Origin: Nitromaritima sp964584125
GTDB taxonomy: Bacteria; Nitrospinota; Nitrospinia; Nitrospinales; VA-1
Length of the DNA: 9,198 bases
Assembly (NCBI GenBank): GCA_964584125.1
Contig: CAZOYP010000084.1
Location: 1-9,198, forward strand
Direction of reading: 5' to 3'
Shown: positions 1 to 7,406 of the stretch, piece by piece
How the letters are laid out: each line of letters opens with the position of its first letter
Numbering within the stretch: the first letter of the stretch is position 1
Made by a program: the position numbers and the translations under genes
The notes under the pieces: generated by a model
Databases searched by the model: none
Told to the model about the DNA's origin: nothing
Seen by the model: the letters and a program-made list of their open reading frames with translations, nothing else

Positions 1-1133
1 TCAAACAACAGCCTATTCATATATAGAGTAAGAGCTTCATCACCTATCTGAATAGGCACAATAGGCACATGATTGTTATTTACCTGAATTCCCATTTCAA
101 AAAAAGCTCGCTTAATAAAAGCTGTATTTTTATGTAAGAGTTTTCTTCGTTTCGAATCACTAGCAAGAATATCTAACCCCTCTATAACTCCTGCAACAGA
201 AGCGGGAGGTAAAGCTGCTGTAAAAATAAACGCAGAAGCCTTATGCCTGATGTATTCTGCTATATGTTTTTTTGCAGAAATAAAACCTCCGATTGAACCC
301 AAGCTCTTAGAAAAAGTTCCCATATAAATATCAACATCTTTTTCGACATCAAAATATTCACACGCCCCTCTTCCATTATCACCCAAAACTCCCATCCCAT
401 GAGCTTCGTCAACCAATAAACTTGCCCCGTGATTTTTTGCAAGCTTAACAATTTCGGGAAGGTTGGCGACATCACCGCTCATACTAAAAACGCTATCTGT
501 AATAATAAGCTTTCCTCTGACCTGAGAGTTTTTTTGAAGCAGATGTTTCAAGTGATCCATATCATTATGCCGGTAACGCAACGTTTTTCCTGGGGCAATA
601 GCACAACCCTCATAGATACTCGCGTGATTTTCACGATCTGAAAAGGCTATGTCCTGTTTTCCCAAAAGACAGGCGATGGTTCCCTGATTGGCCTGGAAAC
701 CAGTTGACATAACAATCGAATCTTCACGACCAAGAAAATTTGAAATATTTTTTTCTAAAGTTCGGTGTAAGCTTAACGTTCCATTAAGAAACCGGCTCCC
801 AGTACACCCTATTCCAAACTTTTCAAGTGCTTTTCTTCCAGCCGCAATAACCCTGGGATCCTTGGCCAAGCCAAGGTAGTTATTACTTGAGATGGTTACT
901 ACATCCTTCCCATCAATAACTACATGGGAACTCCCTGTTTTTTCAATTTCGCGGAAGTAAGGATATATTCCTAAATCTTTAGCTTGCTTGGGAGCTTGGT
1001 AGTTAGAGCACTTGGAAAAAATCCCCCCATCACTTTCAGTTGACGGGTGTAGGTGACCATTTTCAAAGTCAAATTTCTCTTTTATCTGTACTATCTTTTT
1101 CGCTGATTCGGGATCTATAGAAGATTTCGACAT
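1..1133 (-). CDS. spt: Serine palmitoyltransferase-like alpha-oxoamine synthase (C-terminus cut by window edge)
   Basis: This PLP-dependent enzyme of fold type I should condense an amino acid with an acyl thioester. The likely reaction is L-serine plus palmitoyl-CoA or acyl-ACP giving 3-ketosphinganine, the first step of sphingolipid synthesis, in the cytosol. The frame is open from an ATG at 1133 to the window edge: 377 codons, so a short C-terminal part is missing. Visible motifs are SNNYLGL (res 83-89), TGSRFLNGT (111-119), STGFQANQG (143-151), the PLP-stacking His in ENHASI (His170), VDEAH (Asp242, His245) and TFSKS with the Schiff-base Lys276. The TGSRFLNGT block and RYRHNDM (187-192) are as remembered for serine palmitoyltransferases rather than for 2-amino-3-ketobutyrate CoA ligase or 8-amino-7-oxononanoate synthase. 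About 55 residues precede the fold, as in many bacterial SPTs. It is the last visible gene after the desaturase. Another acyl or amino-acid substrate remains possible. Confidence 0.85.
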   Translation of the reverse strand, partial: MSKSSIDPESAKKIVQIKEKFDFENGHLHPSTESDGGIFSKCSNYQAPKQAKDLGIYPYFREIEKTGSSHVVIDGKDVVTISSNNYLGLAKDPRVIAAGRKALEKFGIGCTGSRFLNGTLSLHRTLEKNISNFLGREDSIVMSTGFQANQGTIACLLGKQDIAFSDRENHASIYEGCAIAPGKTLRYRHNDMDHLKHLLQKNSQVRGKLIITDSVFSMSGDVANLPEIVKLAKNHGASLLVDEAHGMGVLGDNGRGACEYFDVEKDVDIYMGTFSKSLGSIGGFISAKKHIAEYIRHKASAFIFTAALPPASVAGVIEGLDILASDSKRRKLLHKNTAFIKRAFFEMGIQVNNNHVPIVPIQIGDEALTLYMNRLLF

Positions 1134-1142
1134 AATTTTCTT

Positions 1143-1156
1143 GGCGTCAAAACGCC
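1143..1156 (-). promoter_or_regulatory. Small hairpin just upstream of the serine palmitoyltransferase start
   Basis: The arms GGCGT and ACGCC form a perfect 5-bp stem around a 4-nt loop, 9 nt before the ATG at 1133. On the transcript the purine-rich AGAAGG, the best Shine-Dalgarno-like string nearby, runs into the 5' arm. The spacing from it to the ATG is normal only if the hairpin is folded or if a weaker AAG just after the hairpin is used. There is no T-run, so it is not an intrinsic terminator. A role in translation control or mRNA processing is inferred. Confidence 0.4.
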
Positions 1157-1269
1157 TTCTATATCTGAATGAAAAATATAAACTATCTCATCTAGCAATC
1201 GATCTAGCCTTATACGAGAAAGATCAATCTATTGTTTTTAAAGTCATTATAAAGCTTTTCATAGTAGCA

Positions 1270-2334
1270 TTAAAAACACTCTACAAAAAGGATAAAAAAT
1301 GCCAAGTTCCCAGATTCTCGCCAAAGGCGAGCCAAAGTGGATAACAAACCACTGGAGTTGCTCTGAAGATATAGGTTTTTTTTCGTAAACTGCTCTCTAA
1401 GCCTTTGATGCGTTTTCCCGAGAGAGTGGTATGGCATTTCTGGAATCAGATGGTGTGTGGCATGAAACCTCAATCCAACAGGAGCCCATAAAACACCTAA
1501 AAAGCTATTTGGGATATTAACAGAATCGAGAAATTGCTCAGATATGTCAAGAACCTCATCCCCGGAATGTCTGTAACAATGGGCCGCCAATGTCCGCAAT
1601 GAGTTTAGAAAAAACACAACCCCAAAAGTAACAAACCAAAGACTGAGAACATTATAGGGTATAATTCTTTTCAGCATTAAAAGTATAAAAACCCATCCAT
1701 AGAGACACGCTGCGAACTCTTGAGCTCGCCACATGGCAACAGTGTTTAATGAAGAAAATGTTCTCTGATAGTTCGTGTCAATTGAAAATGATGAAGCTTT
1801 TTCCAAAACAAAGGACCTCAAATTTTTACTGCAATACGAAAGCGGGGTCAAAAAAACAAACCGCAGAAAAAAGAAAGCCGGCACAAAAAAAGAAGCAAGA
1901 ATAAATAAAATAATTTTACCTCTGCCCTCATATACAAATGGGAAATATTCACCGTCCCCTCTAGTACCATAAAGCTTTGCATTATGATGATCGTTGTGAA
2001 CCCCTTGGTACAGAAAAGAAGGTATCATTAATGGAAAACCACATAATAAATTCCAGGCAAATCTGAACAAAGAAAATGTGCCTTTTCTCAGATGAGTTAT
2101 TTCATGAATAAAAATAGCCGCCCTATAAAAAGAGCATATTGAGGCAAAAAATAAAACCCACTGAACTAGAGAAAACAAGCTTGCGTTATAGCAAAAGTAA
2201 AAAGAGCACCAGCCCAACACAATATTAAATAAAAAGTCAGACCAATATATCAAAGGATTAGGCACCATCAAATCCTTAACAATTTCTCTCGCTTCTCTTG
2301 TAGGAATTTTTTTTTGTTCTTGAATAACAGACAT
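1270..2334 (-). CDS. Membrane fatty acid desaturase family protein
   Basis: This 354-residue integral membrane protein belongs to the di-iron fatty acid desaturase/hydroxylase superfamily, which introduces a double bond or hydroxyl into an acyl chain using O2 and electrons from a redox partner. All three histidine boxes are visible: HEITH (res 77-81), HNDHH (113-117) and HATHH (291-295). Two further histidines lie at AHCYRH (252, 256). Hydrophobic stretches at about 32-50, 55-75, 95-110, 140-165 and 205-245 fit a polytopic protein with the boxes facing the cytosol. Length is normal for the family. The gene starts 30 nt after the RND gene stops and no strong Shine-Dalgarno is visible, so translation may be partly coupled. 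The serine palmitoyltransferase next door makes a sphingoid-base or N-acyl desaturase or hydroxylase attractive. The sequence does not show substrate or regiospecificity; a phospholipid acyl desaturase is the main alternative. Confidence 0.88.
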   Translation of the reverse strand: MSVIQEQKKIPTREAREIVKDLMVPNPLIYWSDFLFNIVLGWCSFYFCYNASLFSLVQWVLFFASICSFYRAAIFIHEITHLRKGTFSLFRFAWNLLCGFPLMIPSFLYQGVHNDHHNAKLYGTRGDGEYFPFVYEGRGKIILFILASFFVPAFFFLRFVFLTPLSYCSKNLRSFVLEKASSFSIDTNYQRTFSSLNTVAMWRAQEFAACLYGWVFILLMLKRIIPYNVLSLWFVTFGVVFFLNSLRTLAAHCYRHSGDEVLDISEQFLDSVNIPNSFLGVLWAPVGLRFHATHHLIPEMPYHSLGKTHQRLREQFTKKNLYLQSNSSGLLSTLARLWRESGNLAFFILFVECF

Positions 2335-2364
2335 AAAACCAATCGAAACCTAATTAATATTACT

Positions 2365-4782
2365 CTAGTCTGAAGTATTACGGTCAGTTTCATTTTTTAG
2401 TTGAGTTTTGCTTGCCTTACTAAAGCCTAATTCAAATATTGCCGGCAGCATAAATAATGCGCAAATAGTACAAGCTATAATTCCAATTTCTACCACAGTT
2501 GCGATGGAATTTACCCCCGCATGATGTGCTATGTTAAGACTTGCATAACCTGCCAAGCTTGTTAAAGCAGATAATATTATCGCGCTCCCTGTCTCCTGAA
2601 CAGACTTAACCGTAGCACCCATTGAGTAGTCCAGAATATGGTGGCTTAAATAGACACAGCTCCCAATCATAATGCCTATAATTGATGGAAGCATAACGAT
2701 ATTTATAAAGTTAAGCTTGACTTGAAAAAAAGCCATGATAGCTCCTGTAAAAACCAATCCTGTAAGTAACGGCAAAAAAGTTTTAAATGCTAGCAAAAAA
2801 CTTTGCAGGTCGAGAATTAAAATGAGCAAAACAATGGCGACCGCCGCAACCGTAGCCTCAGGTCCTTTTTGTTTGACCCAATCCATGATTTCAGCAGCCA
2901 AAAGATTTTCATTTAATATCGACACAGATACATTTTTCTCCTCAAGAATATTTTTAACTTCTTTTATTTCTCTAGATAGTTGATAAACATTTTTTACATT
3001 GAAAAAGTCCTTTTCTGAAGGCGAAAACATGAGCAATAAAAAATCATCTTTTGCGGTGAGTTTTTCTCTTAAGCTCTTAGGAATTTCTGATTCATCAAAT
3101 GGTCTAGCAGTAAGCATTTGTTCGAATTTTTCAAACCTTGGGCCTCCTAAAGCAAGTCGTATAATGTCTTTTTCTTCATAAAATAATTCATGAATTCTTT
3201 TAAGAATTTCCTCTTTCGACTCAAATTCTTTCCGACTAAAATTATTAAGCGAGTAGTGTATTCCTATAGTCGAATCACCCTCATTATTTTTTTTAACTTC
3301 CTCTAATGCCTGATGAGTATAAAAAAGATCTTTAATTTTTGGAGTAAGCATAACAGTTGGCGAAAAAGCAAATCCAAAATCTTCTGCAGTTCTTGTCTCA
3401 TATTCTGCAGCCGGTGAATCGCCTCTTAATTTTTTAAAATCATATTCAAACTGAATATTAGGTAAAAGAGAAAAGCTTATTACCAAAACCACTAAAAACC
3501 CCAATGAAAGAAAATAAGGTGAACTTGCATGTAGATCGTAAACTTTGAATATAAATAACCTTGGCTTTGGCTTTCCTAACCATGCTACTCGATCATAAAA
3601 AATGGTTTGTGCAGGAAACACAAAAATATATGTAAAAAAAGCACTAATAATTCCAATTGTTGCAATTTTACCAAACTCAGCAAACCCAAGAAAATCAGAA
3701 AAACTTAATATTGAAAATACGCTTATAGTTGTTAACATAGAAATAATTCCAGACCGCCCTACCTGAGTTACCACAATCTCACTTGCCTCTATGATAGACC
3801 TCCCCTTAAGCAATTCCTGCTTAAAACGAATGTATAAGTGAATCCCATAGTCAATACCTAGTCCCATCAAAATCGCTACAAGGAACCCAGATATAATATT
3901 AAGGTGCCCAATAACAAGTCTAGTCACAGCAAACGTATACGTCATTGATAGCAATAGTGGAAAAATAATAAGAAGAATAGAAAACCAAGAACGCGTATAC
4001 ATCAATATTATTACAACTACTAAGAAAGTAGCTAATAGGGCAGATTTTTCTAAATCTTGCTTAATAAATGTATTTTCCTCCAAACGGACTATCAAGGAAC
4101 CTGTAAGTTTTATTTGTAGACCAGGAACTTCGTTTTCATAGCCAGAGTCATTTATTGCTCCCTGAATACTATTAACAAAAGCCTTGGTAAATGAAGTATC
4201 TGTCACTGTTCCTGATGGCTTTACGAAAATATAGTAATTTCTATATTTCTTACCTTTGTGAAAAGAGCTAATTTCATCAAAAAGTTGGTAGTCTTCAGCA
4301 AGTGTTTGTAGCTTTTCTGGATTAAAAAATTCTTCTCCTACTGAAAGTCCTGTCAATTGATCACGAGCATATTGGATACCCTGATTCACAAGAGTCTCTA
4401 GTTGAATCAATTCGCTTCGTGATAATATAAGCAGCTGTCTATTATTTAAAAAATCTTTTGGTATTTGTGAATCGACATATTGTGTTCCATCAACTTTTTT
4501 AAATCGCTCTGATAACTGACCAATGACCAATGGAGCTTTGTCTTGGCTTAATCCCTCAAGAACAACGACCAAAGGCCCTGAACCACCTGTTTTGGAAACA
4601 ACTTCATTAAATTCTTTAATTAAAGGAAGATCTTGCGGGAGCAAATTATCCATTCGAGAGTCGTAAGATAAACCTGAAGAAACATAAACAGAAAACCCAC
4701 TCAGAAGGAGCGCTAGGATCAATATTCGACCGGGGTATTTTTGTGTAATATTTTTAAAACACCACCGTAAAATATTCTTCAT
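2365..4782 (-). CDS. RND/MMPL-family membrane transporter, HpnN-like
   Basis: This 805-residue protein has the duplicated RND layout: TM1 at about 19-37, a periplasmic domain to about 245, TM2-TM6 at about 247-395, TM7 at about 420-440, a second periplasmic domain to about 640, and TM8-TM12 at about 642-785. The family exports lipids and other hydrophobic compounds using the proton gradient; relatives include hopanoid exporter HpnN and mycobacterial MmpL proteins. TM4 carries GLGIDYGIH with the expected proton-relay Asp311. The matching place in TM10 reads GIMIGSC, with Gly707 where an Asp is often found, so the halves are not equivalent. No AcrB-style extended periplasmic docking domain is apparent. 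The gene lies 38 nt after ychJ and 30 nt before the desaturase, without a strong Shine-Dalgarno. Export of the lipid made by the downstream genes is inferred; substrate and partners are unknown. Confidence 0.87.
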   Translation of the reverse strand: MKNILRWCFKNITQKYPGRILILALLLSGFSVYVSSGLSYDSRMDNLLPQDLPLIKEFNEVVSKTGGSGPLVVVLEGLSQDKAPLVIGQLSERFKKVDGTQYVDSQIPKDFLNNRQLLILSRSELIQLETLVNQGIQYARDQLTGLSVGEEFFNPEKLQTLAEDYQLFDEISSFHKGKKYRNYYIFVKPSGTVTDTSFTKAFVNSIQGAINDSGYENEVPGLQIKLTGSLIVRLEENTFIKQDLEKSALLATFLVVVIILMYTRSWFSILLIIFPLLLSMTYTFAVTRLVIGHLNIISGFLVAILMGLGIDYGIHLYIRFKQELLKGRSIIEASEIVVTQVGRSGIISMLTTISVFSILSFSDFLGFAEFGKIATIGIISAFFTYIFVFPAQTIFYDRVAWLGKPKPRLFIFKVYDLHASSPYFLSLGFLVVLVISFSLLPNIQFEYDFKKLRGDSPAAEYETRTAEDFGFAFSPTVMLTPKIKDLFYTHQALEEVKKNNEGDSTIGIHYSLNNFSRKEFESKEEILKRIHELFYEEKDIIRLALGGPRFEKFEQMLTARPFDESEIPKSLREKLTAKDDFLLLMFSPSEKDFFNVKNVYQLSREIKEVKNILEEKNVSVSILNENLLAAEIMDWVKQKGPEATVAAVAIVLLILILDLQSFLLAFKTFLPLLTGLVFTGAIMAFFQVKLNFINIVMLPSIIGIMIGSCVYLSHHILDYSMGATVKSVQETGSAIILSALTSLAGYASLNIAHHAGVNSIATVVEIGIIACTICALFMLPAIFELGFSKASKTQLKNETDRNTSD

Positions 4783-4820
4783 AGTAGAGAATTTTAATAA
4801 GGATATTAAAAACTTAAAAA

Positions 4821-5336
4821 CTATGCCTTACCACAACATTTCTTATGCTTTTTACTACTTCCGCAAGGACATGGATCGTTTCTACCTACTTTTGGCTGAT
4901 CCCTAACAAAGGTTTTTGCTGCTGAGGAAGGAGCTGGCGAAATTATTTTGGACTCATGTTCGTTATAAAACCACTTGCCCTCTTCTTTGATAAACTTTGA
5001 AACTTCCTGTAGCGTTTTTTTTTCTCCATTTTCTTCGTAATGAGCTATAAAACTAACCTCCCCTTCATCATCAAAGGAGCCACCTTTTTTTACATCAACA
5101 ATGTCAAGTTTTGTCCAAGAAATATCATCATGCATAAACTTTGTCTTATACCATGCACTCAGTTCCTGACCATCAGGATATTTAGTTTGTTCTAAATAAC
5201 TCCATAGCCCTTTAGCAAAAGCAGTGAACCTAGACCGCATTAAATCCTCAGCAGTATCTGCTGGACTCGCTTCACGAACTAGCGGCCCACAACAATCCGT
5301 ATATGGGAATCCCGTCCCGCAAGGGCAATCTTCCAT
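4821..5336 (-). CDS. ychJ: YchJ/UPF0225 family protein with two SEC-C motifs
   Basis: This small cytosolic protein of 171 residues, close to the family's length of about 150-160, has a zinc-binding SEC-C motif at each end. The N-terminal one has Cys4, Cys6, Cys15 and Cys16; the C-terminal one, in GRNDPCPCGS to KKCCGK, has Cys156, Cys158, Cys167 and Cys168. The family signature DLMRSRFTAFAKG (res 31-43) follows the first motif, and the middle is an NTF2-like alpha/beta domain ending in KFIKEEGKWFY (114-124). SEC-C motifs occur at the C-terminus of SecA, where they bind zinc and SecB. The role of YchJ itself is not established; it is probably an accessory or protein-binding factor. The ATG has AAGG 9 nt upstream. 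It starts 22 nt after the GIY-YIG gene and ends 38 nt before the RND gene, so it should be co-transcribed with both. Confidence 0.92.
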   Translation of the reverse strand: MEDCPCGTGFPYTDCCGPLVREASPADTAEDLMRSRFTAFAKGLWSYLEQTKYPDGQELSAWYKTKFMHDDISWTKLDIVDVKKGGSFDDEGEVSFIAHYEENGEKKTLQEVSKFIKEEGKWFYNEHESKIISPAPSSAAKTFVRDQPKVGRNDPCPCGSSKKHKKCCGKA

Positions 5337-5358
5337 AACAATTAACCTTATACATTAA

Positions 5359-5784
5359 CTATCTTTTTTTTGGGGAAATTGGAATATCCGCAAATGGGTC
5401 GAATCCATTCTTAATTTTTTTCCAATCCATTTTTTTTGACTCTCTCTCAACTTTTAACACATCGAAGGGAAATAGGATTAATTCTTTATCCATGTTTTTT
5501 GAAATTCTTAATTTGAGGTTTTCAGGCTTCTCAACCCAAAGTAACTTAGTTTTTCTATCTTGTTTTTTTATAAATTTTTCTACTTTTAAAGCAGTCCCAA
5601 TGGTATCGAACAATCTCCAGCATTGAGCTATTTTAACTGGCTTAAAACCACGAGTGTACCTCGCGCTCTGCTTTCCACTTTTATGTTGATAATAACGAAT
5701 GGCAAGGTTTTTTGTATAACCGGTATAAAACGAACCGTTCTCGCATTCCAGCATATATAGCCAAAAACATCGATCGACTCTCAT
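5359..5784 (-). CDS. GIY-YIG nuclease-domain protein (UPF0213/YhbQ-like) with C-terminal extension
   Basis: Residues 7-90 form a GIY-YIG nuclease domain of the compact single-domain type (YhbQ/UPF0213). The first half-motif is LYMLEC (res 9-14) and the second is YTGYTKN (20-26). The expected catalytic Arg30, His34 in YYQHKSGKQSARYTRG and the metal-binding Glu69 in ALKVEKFIKK are all present, so it should be active on DNA; relatives have been linked to DNA repair or processing. Typical members are about 85-100 residues. This one has about 50 more after the domain, a lysine-rich tail with the sequence FDPFADIP near its end, which I do not recognise. An in-frame stop 12 nt upstream rules out a longer start. 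No good Shine-Dalgarno is visible at normal spacing. It is the first gene of the tight run towards ychJ and the exporter; a functional link to those lipid genes is not evident. Confidence 0.88.
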   Translation of the reverse strand: MRVDRCFWLYMLECENGSFYTGYTKNLAIRYYQHKSGKQSARYTRGFKPVKIAQCWRLFDTIGTALKVEKFIKKQDRKTKLLWVEKPENLKLRISKNMDKELILFPFDVLKVERESKKMDWKKIKNGFDPFADIPISPKKR

Positions 5785-5810
5785 GGCATGACTCTAGGCA
5801 GTTTATCCTT

Positions 5811-5824
5811 AGTACTCAAGTACT
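5811..5824. repeat. Palindromic 14-mer upstream of the GIY-YIG gene
   Basis: The 14-mer consists of two AGTACT palindromes separated by 2 bp, so it is a nearly perfect dyad. The right half also lies inside the 8-bp palindrome AAGTACTT at 5818-5825. It lies 27 nt upstream of the GIY-YIG start, where an operator for the operon could be. No clear -35/-10 pair can be assigned around it; protein binding is speculative. Confidence 0.3.
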
Positions 5825-5940
5825 TCCACTTATAAAACCACGATACAACGTAATTTAAAAAGAACCAACCTTATTTGTCAGTCAATAAAAAAAATGTGGA
5901 ATAACCAACGCTTGGCTCTATATGGAGAAGGCCAATGAAG

Positions 5941-6010
5941 TTTCTTGAGTTAAAGAGAAGGAGGGTCTATTTTCCAAAAAAAAATAAAACTTTATTCCCT
6001 TCTCAAGAAA
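5941..6010 (-). terminator. Inverted repeat with T-run downstream of rhlE (possible terminator)
   Basis: The plus strand has TTTCTTGAG at 5941-5949 and its exact reverse complement at 6002-6010. GAGAAGG at 5955-5961 also pairs with CCTTCTC at 5998-6004, so two alternative registers exist. Inside lies AATAAA/TTTATT, which on the minus strand is followed at once by a run of nine T (5976-5984). Read on the minus strand, this begins 31 nt after the rhlE stop codon and could terminate rhlE transcription. The inner stem is only A:T pairs, so terminator strength is uncertain; the repeat itself is certain. Confidence 0.4.
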
Positions 6011-6041
6011 AAAGAAGAGAACGGTTTAAAAAGCTAGGCAG

Positions 6042-7406
6042 TTAACTTGACCTTTGATTATTAATATTTCGCCTCCTATTTACAGGTTTTCCTGCTGAAC
6101 GATTTCGAGGAAAAGAAAAGCTTTTATTTTTTCCTTCAGAGCGAGTGGTTGACCTACCTTTACCTCCTCTTCCTCTGCCGTTGGAAAAGCTTTTGCCCCC
6201 TGGTTTCCTCTCGCCATATTTTTTATTGGTTATAGATTTAGAATGGAAGGGATGGTTTTGGTAAACATTTAACACACAACCTATTTCCATCTCGATCTTT
6301 CGCAAATATGATTTTTCACCGGCATCGCAAAGTGACAAAGCAATACCATCGGTGCCCGCACGAGCAGTTCTCCCTATCCTATGGACATAACTCTCGGCTT
6401 CTTTTGGCAATTCATAGTTTATAACGTGGGTAATCCCATCAACATCTAACCCGCGTGAAGCAATGTCTGTTGCGACCAACACTCTAGCCCTCCCAGATCG
6501 AAATTTTTCTAAAGCTTGTAAACGAGCAGGCTGAGATTTGTTTCCATGAATTGCCTCTGTCGAAATTCTTTTCCTACTCAATTTCTTTGCTATCCGATTA
6601 GCCCCATGTTTAGTTCGAGTAAAAATAAGCACCCGTTGAAAAGTTTTATCTTCTTCAAGAATAGATTCTAACAAAGCGGATTTATTTTCTCGATCGACGA
6701 ACAATACCTTCTGTTCAATTTTTTCCACAATACTGGATGGAGGATTAACACTAACTTTAACCGGGTCATCCAAAAAATTTCTAGAGAGTTTAACAATTTC
6801 AGTTGGAAGTGTTGCCGAAAATAACATTGTCTGTCTATTAGTCGGAATAACTGAGCAGATTTTTTTTATATCAGGAAGGAATCCCATATCCAGCATTCGA
6901 TCAGCCTCATCTAAAACAAGAACTCCAACCTTATCCAAGCGTAGCTGCCTCTGGTTTAAGAGATCTAGAAGCCTGCCAGGTGTAGCAACTAAAATATCGA
7001 CGCCATGCAATAGAGCACGTATTTGTGTGGCAGGTCTAACACCGCCATAAACCACTGCCTGCTTGATTTTAAGGTGGCGACCATAAACTCGAAAACTTTC
7101 ATCGATCTGAACAGCCAGTTCCCTAGTTGGAGCAAGTATTAAAGAACGAACTGCTTTGGGGCCTAAAGCTTTGCGATTCTGCTCTAGCCACTGTAAAATC
7201 GGCAAAGCAAATGCCGCTGTTTTCCCAGTGCCTGTTTGAGCGCAGCCTAGCAAATCTCGACCTTGTACAAGATAAGGGATGGCTTGTTCTTGTATAGGTG
7301 TAGGGAGAGTATATTTTTCTTCATGCAAAGCTCGGCAAATAGGATCAATAAGATTTAAAGTTTCAAAACCCGTTTGCACTGATTGAATAGGTGAATTCGC
7401 TAACAT
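6042..7406 (-). CDS. rhlE: DEAD-box ATP-dependent RNA helicase, RhlE type
   Basis: This 454-residue cytosolic RNA helicase unwinds short RNA duplexes using ATP; RhlE proteins act in ribosome assembly, RNA turnover and cold adaptation. Motifs in order: Q-motif FETLNL to TPIQ (res 14-39), Walker A AQTGTGKT (56-63), PTREL (93-97), TPGR (142-145), DEAD (166-169), SAT (197-199), IFTRTK (261-266), ATDIASRGLD (312-321) and HRIGRTARAG (342-351). All catalytic residues are present. After about residue 385 comes a basic, glycine/arginine/serine-rich tail including GRGRGGKGR, typical of RhlE-type proteins and expected to bind RNA non-specifically. The ATG has AAGGAA about 6 nt upstream. It is monocistronic or leads an operon only loosely, since 257 bp with a possible terminator separate it from the next gene. 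The assignment to RhlE rather than another DEAD-box subgroup rests on motif context and tail. Confidence 0.95.
   Translation of the reverse strand: MLANSPIQSVQTGFETLNLIDPICRALHEEKYTLPTPIQEQAIPYLVQGRDLLGCAQTGTGKTAAFALPILQWLEQNRKALGPKAVRSLILAPTRELAVQIDESFRVYGRHLKIKQAVVYGGVRPATQIRALLHGVDILVATPGRLLDLLNQRQLRLDKVGVLVLDEADRMLDMGFLPDIKKICSVIPTNRQTMLFSATLPTEIVKLSRNFLDDPVKVSVNPPSSIVEKIEQKVLFVDRENKSALLESILEEDKTFQRVLIFTRTKHGANRIAKKLSRKRISTEAIHGNKSQPARLQALEKFRSGRARVLVATDIASRGLDVDGITHVINYELPKEAESYVHRIGRTARAGTDGIALSLCDAGEKSYLRKIEMEIGCVLNVYQNHPFHSKSITNKKYGERKPGGKSFSNGRGRGGKGRSTTRSEGKNKSFSFPRNRSAGKPVNRRRNINNQRSS

Larger units (their letters stand above)
5785..6041. other. Intergenic region between rhlE and the GIY-YIG operon
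   Basis: This 257-bp AT-rich stretch separates the end of rhlE from the next minus-strand gene. No coding frame with a plausible start is visible. Its rhlE-proximal half holds the inverted repeat and A/T-run listed separately, probably where rhlE transcription ends. Its other half should hold the promoter of the GIY-YIG operon. The best minus-strand candidate is TTGGTT, 17 nt, then TATCGT at about 5840-5868, which is poor; I do not call it. Confidence 0.5.

Noticed and set aside
429..879. Open plus-strand frames of 60-70 codons across this stretch
   Set aside because: They lie opposite the serine palmitoyltransferase gene, whose frame shows the complete family motifs; the plus-strand products have no recognisable motif.
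1141..1344. A 67-codon plus-strand frame spanning the desaturase-SPT gap
   Set aside because: It runs over the hairpin and into the desaturase 3' end, has no convincing Shine-Dalgarno, and its product looks like antisense noise.
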